From positions 1-64,000 of the forward strand of contig CANAAV010000006.1 of NCBI GenBank assembly GCA_947346365.1: a stretch of DNA of 64,000 nt, given 5' to 3'. Below are positions 57,711 to 64,000 of this stretch, piece by piece (the first letter of the stretch is position 1; every line of letters begins with the position of its first letter). Under the pieces are notes generated by a model. The model did not search any database. It was given only the letters and a program-made list of their open reading frames with translations, and was not told the origin of the DNA. Both the position numbers and the translations under genes were made by a program. This DNA comes from an uncultured Flavonifractor sp. (GTDB lineage Bacteria > Bacillota > Clostridia > Oscillospirales > Oscillospiraceae).

Positions 57711-58577
57711 TTATGCGTTAAGAGCGCTTTGCAGCGCAGCGGCCAGCAGGGCGAACTGGCCGATGTCCAGCCGCTCTCCCCGTATGCCGCCGCTCAGACC
57801 GGCGCGCTGGAGGACTTGGGAGAGCGCCTGCTTGTCAAGCTGGGCGCCGAATGCGGCGGAAAGCCCGTTGAGCAGCGTCTTGCGCCGCTGGGCAAAGGAG
57901 GCGCGGACCACCCGAAAGAAAAATTCCTCGTCCACCAGGTTCTGCGCGGGCTCCTGCCGGGGCGTCAGCCGCAGCACGGCGGAGGTTACCTTGGGGGCGG
58001 GCAGAAAGCACGCCGCGGGCACCTCAAAGAGGAGTTCCGGCTGGGCGTGATACTGGCAGAATACCGAAAAGGCCCCGTAGTCCGGCTGACCGGGGGCGGC
58101 GCAGATGCGCTTGGCTACCTCCCGCTGGATCATCACTGTGATACAGGCAAACCGTTTGGCCTGGAGCAGGGCGGTGATGGCCGGGGTCGTGATATTGTAG
58201 GGGAGATTAGCGCAGGCCAGTGGAGTGAGGCCTGAAAAGGCGCGGTCCGCCAGGGCGGGCAGATCCAGCTTGAGCACGTCGCCGGAGATGACCTCTATAT
58301 TGTCATAAGAGGCCAGGGTTTCCGCCAGGATGGGCAGCAGCGAGCGGTCCAGCTCCACACAGGCCACCCGCCCGGCCCGCTGGGCCAGCTGGACGGTAAG
58401 CGGGCCGATACCGGGACCGATCTCCAGCACACCGCAGTCCGGTCCGGCCTGGGAGGCTTGGGCGATCTGTGCGGGCACCCAGCTTTCAATCAGGAAGTTC
58501 TGCCCCATGCGCTTGGAGAAGCGAAAGCCGTGCCGGGCGAGCAGGTCCTTGATGGTGCGCACGTCGCAGAGGTCCAT
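57711..58577 (-). CDS. rsmA: 16S rRNA dimethyladenosine transferase (KsgA)
   Basis: Dimethylates two adjacent adenines in helix 45 of 16S rRNA. The 288-aa product has KRMGQNFL, SAM motif VLEIGPGIGPLT, DVLKLDL and catalytic NLPYNITTP. RBS AGAGGGGG before ATG 58577. Last gene of a three-gene operon, 15 bp after the patatin gene. Confidence 0.96.
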   Translation of the reverse strand: MDLCDVRTIKDLLARHGFRFSKRMGQNFLIESWVPAQIAQASQAGPDCGVLEIGPGIGPLTVQLAQRAGRVACVELDRSLLPILAETLASYDNIEVISGDVLKLDLPALADRAFSGLTPLACANLPYNITTPAITALLQAKRFACITVMIQREVAKRICAAPGQPDYGAFSVFCQYHAQPELLFEVPAACFLPAPKVTSAVLRLTPRQEPAQNLVDEEFFFRVVRASFAQRRKTLLNGLSAAFGAQLDKQALSQVLQRAGLSGGIRGERLDIGQFALLAAALQSALNA

Positions 58578-58592
58578 GAAAATTCCCCCTCT

Positions 58593-59432
58593 TTATTCCG
58601 TCAGGAAGGCGGCGGCTTTTGCCCCGTCCTGGTAGCCGTAGCCGTACAGGCGCTCCATAGCGAACTCGTTGTGGCGCAGGGTGCTCATCCCCTCAATGTC
58701 CAGAGGGGCCAGGAGCAGAGCCCTGCCCTGCCGTTCCAGCTCTTTGACCTGGGCGACTTGACGGTTATAGACCTCATGGCGGTGCTGAAGGGCTTGCCAT
58801 GCCTTGGGGTAGGCCCGCAGAAGGGCGGCCATGGCTTTTTCGTGCTTTAAGGGGGGGCGGACAAAGTCGCGGGGCCGGGTCAGCAGGACCAGAATGCGGG
58901 TGCATCCGTCGTCCAGGGCCTTTTGATAGGGCACGGGATCGGAAACACCGCCGTCAAAATAAGGACGCCCGTTGACCAGATAGGGCTTGCACGCCATGGG
59001 CAGACAGCAGGAGGCTTTGATGGGATCATAGTGGTCCCGCGGCAGATCGGCCCGGGTAAAGTAACGGGGCTGCCCGGTGAGGGCGTCGGTGGCCACCACC
59101 ACGAAGGGGACCGGGTTGGCGGCGAAAGCCTCGTAGTCCAGAGGGTCCTCCCCGCCGGTTCCGCTCAGAGCGTCGTATACATAGTCCAGGTCGATATACG
59201 AGCCGGTTTTCATCAGGTTAGAGAAGCTCATATACTCCTTCCGGGCGGCGTACTGCATATAAAAGCGGCGGTTGCGCCCCCGTTGTCCCGCCAGGTAGGA
59301 CGCCATGTTGGCGCTGCCGGCGGAGACGCCCAGGCAGTATCCGGGGAAAATGTGGTGGTCCAGCAGGTAGTCGTACATTCCGGCGGTATACGCGCCGCGC
59401 ATTCCGCCGCCTACGTCGATGATACCGGTCAT
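58593..59432 (-). CDS. Patatin-like phospholipase
   Basis: A 279-aa serine acyl hydrolase: oxyanion loop DVGGGMRGAY, nucleophile S37 in GVSAGS and catalytic D160 in YFDGGVSDP. No signal peptide. Similar bacterial proteins (YjjU/RssA group) act on lipids or are of unknown substrate. ATG 59432 has AAGGAG 9 nt upstream. Middle gene of the transglutaminase-patatin-rsmA operon. Confidence 0.9.
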   Translation of the reverse strand: MTGIIDVGGGMRGAYTAGMYDYLLDHHIFPGYCLGVSAGSANMASYLAGQRGRNRRFYMQYAARKEYMSFSNLMKTGSYIDLDYVYDALSGTGGEDPLDYEAFAANPVPFVVVATDALTGQPRYFTRADLPRDHYDPIKASCCLPMACKPYLVNGRPYFDGGVSDPVPYQKALDDGCTRILVLLTRPRDFVRPPLKHEKAMAALLRAYPKAWQALQHRHEVYNRQVAQVKELERQGRALLLAPLDIEGMSTLRHNEFAMERLYGYGYQDGAKAAAFLTE

Positions 59433-59449
59433 AAATCTGCGCTCCTTTT

Positions 59450-61894
59450 TCAAAAATCAGAATGGGCGCACAGCTGTGCGGCGATGTGCTCTAACAGTCC
59501 GACGGCCCCCACCCGGTAGCCGCTCAGGCCGTACCGGGCCCGGCCCAGCCGGTCGCAGACCAGGCATAGGGGCGGGCGCTCCGGGTCCAGAGCCAGGCGG
59601 CGGGCCGCCGCCTCCAGATCATAGTCCCAGTCGTCCAGCAGCACCTGCACGCCGGGCCAACGGCGCAGCAGCTGGGCTAAGGCCGGGTGGGAAAGGGCGG
59701 CGGGCCCCCTTAAAAAGAACCTCACGTCCACGGGCAGGGCGCATAGGGCGGCCTGCCGTTCCGCCAGCTCGTGGAGCACGTGCTCTGTGGGCTCGCCCCC
59801 CTCCTCCAGCCAAAAGAGCAGGGCGGGGCGCTCCCCCTGCCGAAGGGCGTTTGGGATGTGCGCGCCCTCTGGGGTGGCGGCGGGAATGGCGGGGAGGGTC
59901 TTGCAAAACAGCAGCTCCTCCAGCGTGAGCGCACGCAGGCGCAGGGGGATCTGGCGCTCCTCGCCGGCGGCCAGGGAGAAGTCCCGGCGGAGGGCGTGCT
60001 GATCGCCGCTGGGCAGGCGCACGGCGGTGAGGAGCCGGTAGCGTCCGGCGGGGAGGGTCAGCGGGCGCCAGGGCTCCTGCCAAACCCCGGCGGGCAGGGA
60101 GAGGACACGCCAGCCCGCCGGCGTGCGGCGGGAGAGGGTCCAATTTTGGCGGTAGAGAAATTCCTGTCCCGCCGGGCGGAGCAGGGTGAGCCGGGCGGTT
60201 TCCTCCGGCTCCAGAGGGCCAAACGCCCCGTCCCGCCAGAACTCCGGCGCGCCGTCCAACGCCCGCAGGCGGGCGGGAATTCCCAAAGCGCGCAGCTGGG
60301 CCACGCACAGCAGGCGAAAGCTCTGCGCGTCGCACCGGCCGGCCTCCAGCGCCGCCAGGGGAGGCCAGCGGAGGTTTTCATAGACCCGCCCTTCCTCCAG
60401 GCGCACCTTCCGGCGCAGGAAAGCGGGGAGGGCTGCGGGGTCTGCCCGGAGGGCGTCCCGCTCCGCCGCCGTCCAGCGGGAGGCGAGGGGCCCCCGCCAG
60501 GGGGTCAGAGGCTCCAGCGCGACGCGGGGCGCGCACAGGGCGCCCCAGTAAATTTCTTCCGGCAGTCCGGGCGGCTGGGGGGGCAGGCAGGACAGATGGT
60601 CCTCCAGCACGCAGGCGGAGAGATCCCGCAGGTCCTTGGCGGAGAGCGTGCGCCCCAGCCGCTCCCGGGCGGGGCCGTCCGGAGGGCTGAGAAAAGCGAA
60701 CACCTGGTCAAAATTGCCCCTGGCCTGCCTTAAAAGGTCCTCCCGCCCCGGCAGCAGAGCAGCGCGTCGGGGATCATACCAGTCGGCGGCCTTGCTGGCG
60801 CGGGCGTGTGCGGCCTCTGCCAGCTGCCGGGCGCGCTGGGTTCGCTGCCGCGCCGTGAGGGGCGCGGGAGGCGGGGCGCCCGAGGGGGCGCGGATGTCCA
60901 GCGAGGTCCAGGCGCCGTCTGTCTCAGCGGGCGGCGCCAGCTCCAAAGTGAGGGGAGCTCCCGTGTACTCCCCCTCCGCCTCTAAACCGTTCAGGCTGGC
61001 CCGCACGTGGACGTCGCCCAGGCCCAGCTGGGCCTGGGCCTTGCCGTCCTCGCCGGCGGTCAAAGCGGCGATGGTGTGGTATCCGGCCTCGTTGAGTGCC
61101 TGAAGCTGGAACACCGCGCCGGGGGCCGGACGGCCGGCGACCAAAGCGGTCAGGAGGCAGGGGCGGGTCTGGGCGTACCGGGAGGTCTGGTTGTACCAGC
61201 ATACGCCCCCCCGCTGCTCCAGAAAATCCCCGTGCAGTGGGGAATGTCCCCGGCCAAAGGTGCGGGAGTGGACCAGCAGGGCTTGAGCGGCGGCAGAGTT
61301 GAACCATCCCCGGTCCAGCACCGGTTCCGGCTCGCAGGCGCCCAAAAAGCGCCAGCGGCCGCCGCACAGAGCCTCCACCCAGGCGTGGTTGTCGTCGCAG
61401 TGGGCCCAGCGGGGGGCGTAGACCTGCCGGGCGGCAAGGCCCACGCTGCGCAGGGCGGCGGTTAAAAAGGCGGATTCCTCGCCGCAGCGGCCGCTGCCGC
61501 AGCGGAAGACGGTCAGCGGGGAGGCGGTGCGCTCGTCCTGAAGCTGATAGGACGCCTGCCGGGCGCACCAGCAGTTGACCTCCAGTACGGCCTGCTCGGC
61601 GTCCAAGCCCTCCACCAGGGGGCACAGCGCCTCAAAAAATAAGGAGCGGTGGGGAGACAGGTCCTCGTCGTTGACCCGGGGGCACAATACATAGTGGAAA
61701 AACAGCTCTTCCTCCAGCTGGGCGCACCAGGGGAAACGCCGCCGCACCATCAAAGCGTGATCGGCGCAGTGCAGAAAGTAGGAAAACGGGTAGCAGTCCA
61801 GATCGCTGAGGGGGAGATTGTCCCGCAAAAAGGCCATGGCCCGCCTCAGGGCGGGAGAAAGCCCGGATAAATCCCATGAGACGATAAAAGCCAC
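59450..61894 (-). CDS. Transglutaminase-like protein, multidomain
   Basis: A protein of about 814 aa. The N-terminal transglutaminase core has C137 in GRCGEES, H170 in DDNHAWVEAL and the GACEPEPVLDRGWFN segment. A beta-rich carboxypeptidase-regulatory-like region follows (about 260-330, FQLQALNEAGYHTIAALTAGEDGKAQAQL), then a long Arg/Ala-rich stretch and a C-terminal thioredoxin-like region (about 690-814). No signal peptide, so cytosolic. The start is unclear: GTG 61894 overlaps its own AGGAGG, an ATC codon sits at ideal spacing (61885), and ATG 61837 is the next standard start. Very GC-rich. Confidence 0.75.
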   Translation of the reverse strand: MAFIVSWDLSGLSPALRRAMAFLRDNLPLSDLDCYPFSYFLHCADHALMVRRRFPWCAQLEEELFFHYVLCPRVNDEDLSPHRSLFFEALCPLVEGLDAEQAVLEVNCWCARQASYQLQDERTASPLTVFRCGSGRCGEESAFLTAALRSVGLAARQVYAPRWAHCDDNHAWVEALCGGRWRFLGACEPEPVLDRGWFNSAAAQALLVHSRTFGRGHSPLHGDFLEQRGGVCWYNQTSRYAQTRPCLLTALVAGRPAPGAVFQLQALNEAGYHTIAALTAGEDGKAQAQLGLGDVHVRASLNGLEAEGEYTGAPLTLELAPPAETDGAWTSLDIRAPSGAPPPAPLTARQRTQRARQLAEAAHARASKAADWYDPRRAALLPGREDLLRQARGNFDQVFAFLSPPDGPARERLGRTLSAKDLRDLSACVLEDHLSCLPPQPPGLPEEIYWGALCAPRVALEPLTPWRGPLASRWTAAERDALRADPAALPAFLRRKVRLEEGRVYENLRWPPLAALEAGRCDAQSFRLLCVAQLRALGIPARLRALDGAPEFWRDGAFGPLEPEETARLTLLRPAGQEFLYRQNWTLSRRTPAGWRVLSLPAGVWQEPWRPLTLPAGRYRLLTAVRLPSGDQHALRRDFSLAAGEERQIPLRLRALTLEELLFCKTLPAIPAATPEGAHIPNALRQGERPALLFWLEEGGEPTEHVLHELAERQAALCALPVDVRFFLRGPAALSHPALAQLLRRWPGVQVLLDDWDYDLEAAARRLALDPERPPLCLVCDRLGRARYGLSGYRVGAVGLLEHIAAQLCAHSDF

Positions 61895-61923
61895 CTCCTG
61901 TCAATCATATTTGGCAAGAGAAT

Positions 61924-61951
61924 ATTATAACGAACCTGCCGGAAAAAGCAA
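61924..61951 (-). promoter_or_regulatory. Promoter of the transglutaminase-patatin-rsmA operon
   Basis: Minus strand TTGCTT (61946-61951), 16-bp spacer, TATAAT (61924-61929). Confidence 0.75.
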
Positions 61952-62060
61952 GGCTGGATGATTGAGACCGCCGAAAAAATAAAAACGGGGCTTTGGGGGA
62001 ATAAAGTGCAGCTCGAGACAGAAGCCGGGGAAGAAGCGGTAAAGTTTTACCCGATAACCC

Positions 62061-62089
62061 TTGCAATTTCACTTGCAATCAGATACAAT
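62061..62089 (+). promoter_or_regulatory. Plus-strand promoter for a leader or small RNA
   Basis: TTGCAA (62061-62066), 17-bp spacer, TACAAT (62084-62089). The transcript would start near 62096 and meet a terminator at 62276-62310. Confidence 0.65.
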
Positions 62090-62099
62090 ATGGGTGGAA

Positions 62100-62193
62100 A
62101 CATAAAAGGCGGCAGGCCACGGGGTGTTGGCGCACCCCATGGCCCTGCGCGAGTGAGGGCACCACTCAACACAGCGATATTACATCGTACCAC
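62100..62193 (-). ncRNA. Candidate antisense small RNA, about 94 nt
   Basis: On the minus strand TTGCCA (62223-62228), 17-bp spacer, TATAAT (62200-62205) would start transcription near 62193. A GAGTG/CACTC hairpin follows, then a long stem (62112-62148) and CCTTTTATG, a terminator arrangement. It is fully antisense to the 5' part of the plus-strand RNA. Confidence 0.4.
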
Positions 62194-62199
62194 GGGTCT

Positions 62200-62228
62200 A
62201 TTATATCCGTTTTTCTCCGGAATGGCAA
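62200..62228 (-). promoter_or_regulatory. Minus-strand promoter opposing the leader RNA
   Basis: TTGCCA (62223-62228), 17-bp spacer, TATAAT (62200-62205), both read on the minus strand, located inside the plus-strand transcript. Confidence 0.6.
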
Positions 62229-62275
62229 GGCGGGAAACGGTGGATAGGCTTTGTGTTCGCATTGATTTTTTCAAG

Positions 62276-62311
62276 GCGGTGTTGGGTATTTAAAACTCGA
62301 CACCGCTTTTT
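62276..62311 (+). terminator. Terminator upstream of the SLH gene
   Basis: GCGGTGT (62276-62282) pairs with ACACCGC (62300-62306), followed by TTTTTAT. It ends the candidate RNA or attenuates the SLH gene. Confidence 0.7.
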
Positions 62312-62394
62312 ATGTTTCCGACGGACCGTCGGGGCGGGGCGCGCGCCCGCCCTGAGCCGGTCTGTTGGAAATGAGAATAAAGGAGAAAGAAGAA

Positions 62395-63543
62395 ATGAAA
62401 AAACGCTTTCTGGCAGTATTCCTGGCGCTGGCACTGTGTATGGGGCTGGCTGTCCCGGCATTCGCGGCGGACGAAATGGTGGAAAATGGGGTCGACGGAT
62501 CGCAATACAAGCTTGCCGTCCATCTCCCGGACGGTTACGTGATGACCAAGGAAGCGGGCCCGTATCGTACAAGAGGTCTTAAAGGGACCGGATTTTATGG
62601 CGAGGTGGGGCCGCTCACTGTTCCAACCTCTGTGCCGCTGGTCCCTACGGGCGTGGATATCACCTTAAGCGGGCTGAATCCCCAAAACGGCGCGCCGTTG
62701 GATAGGGTGTATTTCATGGCTTGGTCAGATCCGGACGGCGACGGTGTTTATGATGCGAGGCTTTTTATGAGCCTGTCTGAGAACGTCATCGGCGTTTTCC
62801 CCCTTGCAGACTCCTATTCATTGATGACCAATACAAATTACTGGCTTGGCCCGCCTGTGGGGGCGCTTGACTATGCGCTTAATTTTGCTGTGTCGCAGGA
62901 CGCCTCCGGTTCTATGAGCGTTACGGTCTCCGCTGACCGCTTGTGCGCTATGTTCGGCCCTAATACCCTTCTCCATGTGTCGGTAAAAGACGAGCAGGAT
63001 GGGGACATAACGGCGGGATTTACGATCCGGCTCACCGGTGAGGGCGTATCCCAGTCCGCGCCCGCCTTCACCGATGTTCCCGCCGGGGAGTATTACGCCG
63101 CCCCAGTGGCCTGGGCCGTGGAAAAAGGCATCACCAATGGTACCTCGGACGCCACGTTCTCCCCCGGCCAGAACTGTACCCAGGCCGAAATTTTGACCTT
63201 CCTGTACCGCGCGGCCCGGGGCGGGGGGACGGCCGCCGCCGGTGATATGGACAAGGCTGTCAGTTGGGCGCGGGAGGAGGGGATGATCGGAGCCTCCTTT
63301 GATGGCGGGAAGCCCTGTACCCGCGCCGTTGCCGTCAGCTATATCTGGCAGGCCCTGGGCAAAGAAACAGCGAAAGCCGGTATCTTTACCGACGTGCCTG
63401 CGGAGGCGGACTATGCCGATGCCGTATTCTGGGCCGTGGAGAGAGGCGTCACTAAGGGCACTTCGGACACCACCTTCTCTCCCGGTCAGGTGTGCACCCG
63501 GGGGCAGATTGTTACCTTCCTTCATCGAGCTTACGCCGGCTGA
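62395..63543 (+). CDS. Secreted S-layer homology (SLH) protein
   Basis: A 382-aa exported protein. Signal peptide MKKRFLAVFLALALCMGLAVPAFA, then a unique region of about 200 aa (VENGVDGSQYKLAVHLPDGY...). Three C-terminal SLH modules follow: FTDVPAGEYYAAPVAWAVEKGITNGTSDATFSPGQNCTQAEI, a degenerate middle one (KAVSWAREEGMIGASFDGGKPCTRAVAV) and FTDVPAEADYADAVFWAVERGVTKGTSDTTFSPGQVCTRGQIV. SLH modules usually bind pyruvylated wall polymers. RBS AAAGGAG. Its leader may be attenuated by the RNA structures upstream. Confidence 0.9.
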   Translation: MKKRFLAVFLALALCMGLAVPAFAADEMVENGVDGSQYKLAVHLPDGYVMTKEAGPYRTRGLKGTGFYGEVGPLTVPTSVPLVPTGVDITLSGLNPQNGAPLDRVYFMAWSDPDGDGVYDARLFMSLSENVIGVFPLADSYSLMTNTNYWLGPPVGALDYALNFAVSQDASGSMSVTVSADRLCAMFGPNTLLHVSVKDEQDGDITAGFTIRLTGEGVSQSAPAFTDVPAGEYYAAPVAWAVEKGITNGTSDATFSPGQNCTQAEILTFLYRAARGGGTAAAGDMDKAVSWAREEGMIGASFDGGKPCTRAVAVSYIWQALGKETAKAGIFTDVPAEADYADAVFWAVERGVTKGTSDTTFSPGQVCTRGQIVTFLHRAYAG

Positions 63544-63567
63544 CTTTAACAGCGTTAAAGGATGGAC

Positions 63568-63610
63568 CAAGCCCGGCGGCGGGAGACAAGCGCTCCTGCC
63601 GCCGGGCTTG
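63568..63610 (+). terminator. SLH gene terminator
   Basis: Perfect 13-bp arms CAAGCCCGGCGGC/GCCGCCGGGCTTG with an inner GGAG/CTCC stem, 25 bp past the SLH stop. Confidence 0.75.
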
Positions 63611-63663
63611 ACCCTTAATTCATGCGCAGGAGCGCGCGCTGCGCGGCTTTTTCCGCAGGCCGA

Positions 63664-63692
63664 TTGACAAACGGGCCCAAACTATTTATGAT
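63664..63692 (+). promoter_or_regulatory. Promoter of the PEBP gene
   Basis: TTGACA (63664-63669), 17-bp spacer, TATGAT (63687-63692). Confidence 0.75.
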
Positions 63693-63757
63693 AAGGAAAA
63701 CCGCCCCTTTCCCCGCTGAGAGAAGCGGAACGCCCGGGGCGGGAGGAGGGATAGGCA

Positions 63758-64000
63758 GTGAGCACGGCGGAGCTCTGGGTGGAATGCGTGGGAATCCGGG
63801 AAGGCGGAACCTTTCCGGCAGAATATACGGGCCGTGGAGAGGACCGCTCCCCGGAATTTGTGCTTCGAAATCTCTCTGCCCGGGCCCGGACCCTGGCGGT
63901 TACCCTTGAGGATGTAAGCCATGTAATCCCGGGGTTTTGCCACTGGGTTATCTGGAATATTCCCGCGGCGCAGCGGGTGCCGGGGGGAATTGCCAAGGGG
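63758..64000 (+). CDS. YbhB/YbcL-family PEBP protein, cut by the window edge
   Basis: The GTG start at 63758 is preceded by GGGAGGAGG. The first 81 codons give FPAEYTGRGEDRSPEFVLRN, then TLAVTLEDVSHVIPGFCHWVIWNIP and GGIAKG, the hallmark of bacterial phosphatidylethanolamine-binding (Raf kinase inhibitor-like) proteins of about 160-190 aa. Role in bacteria is unclear. The 3' half lies outside the window. Confidence 0.9.
   Translation, partial: MSTAELWVECVGIREGGTFPAEYTGRGEDRSPEFVLRNLSARARTLAVTLEDVSHVIPGFCHWVIWNIPAAQRVPGGIAKG

Larger units (their letters stand above)
62096..62310 (+). ncRNA. Candidate 215-nt leader/small RNA
   Basis: Bounded by the promoter at 62061-62089 and a terminator hairpin GCGGTGT/ACACCGC with TTTTTAT (62276-62311). 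It contains a strong stem at 62112-62148 and no ORF with a ribosome site. It could be an attenuated leader of the SLH gene at 62395 or an independent RNA. No known family recognised. Confidence 0.45.

Noticed and set aside
62096..62310. 6S RNA or small SRP RNA
   Set aside because: The SRP core GGUCAGG...GGAAGG...AGCAGCC is absent, and the long bubble structure of 6S could not be established by eye.

Overview
The window looks like the chromosome of a GC-rich, spore-forming, anaerobic Firmicute, most likely a gut Oscillospiraceae (Flavonifractor/Oscillibacter/Lawsonibacter-like). This is inferred from gene content and composition, not from a search. Clostridial signs are the spoIIAA-spoIIAB-sigF operon, a T-box leader on valS, RqcH with MrnC, EF-P, GTP-dependent PEP carboxykinase, lactate dehydrogenase, an anaerobic cobaltochelatase (CbiK), and dense TTGACA-N17-TATAAT promoters with strong GGAGG ribosome binding sites.

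Layout. 1-1.6 kb: an AT-rich foreign-looking patch with a 24-codon ORF, a TA-flanked MITE-like repeat, a phage head-protein remnant and an RpiA gene. 1.7-11.2 kb: mainly minus-strand genes, including a DUF1700/DUF4097 pair, EF-P, an M24 peptidase, an endonuclease IV homologue, a YqeG phosphatase, an orphan OmpR-type regulator, RqcH and MrnC. 11.2-22.6 kb: MetY, an AAA+ ATPase, uridine kinase, a MATE pump, the spoIIA operon, a lipoprotein and ValRS with its T-box. 22.7-29.1 kb: a cobalamin-riboswitch operon combining a BtuFCD-type importer with precorrin-2 dehydrogenase, a CobA-HemD fusion and CbiK. 29.2-36.5 kb: a lone phage tail-fibre-like gene, an O-antigen-ligase-like membrane protein, GlmM, an HD hydrolase, RarA/MgsA and tRNA-Gly(CCC). 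36.5-47.4 kb: a DUF4230 protein, an EamA permease, FapA, GlnRS, threonine aldolase, a coenzyme A cluster (CoaX, a pantothenate-type ECF S component, divergent CoaBC) and lactate dehydrogenase. 47.4-54.2 kb: a second MITE copy, a TSCPD protein, a 53-aa DUF6440 protein, an AIM24 protein, a WYL regulator fused to a zinc ribbon, and a BlaI/M56 pair. 54.3-64 kb: a radical SAM enzyme, PckG, KsgA, a patatin, a transglutaminase-like protein, an SLH protein and a truncated PEBP protein at the right edge.

No complete mobile element, CRISPR array or rRNA was seen. The most interesting material is non-coding: three families of short inverted-repeat elements, one with TA target duplications; a perfect 15-bp inverted repeat covering the pckG -35 box; opposed promoters with terminators suggesting an overlapping RNA pair at 62.1-62.3 kb; and a WYL-zinc-ribbon fusion that keeps an internal ribosome binding site. 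The BlaI-linked M56 protease also has an uncommon ectodomain with an internal duplication and no beta-lactam-binding domain.
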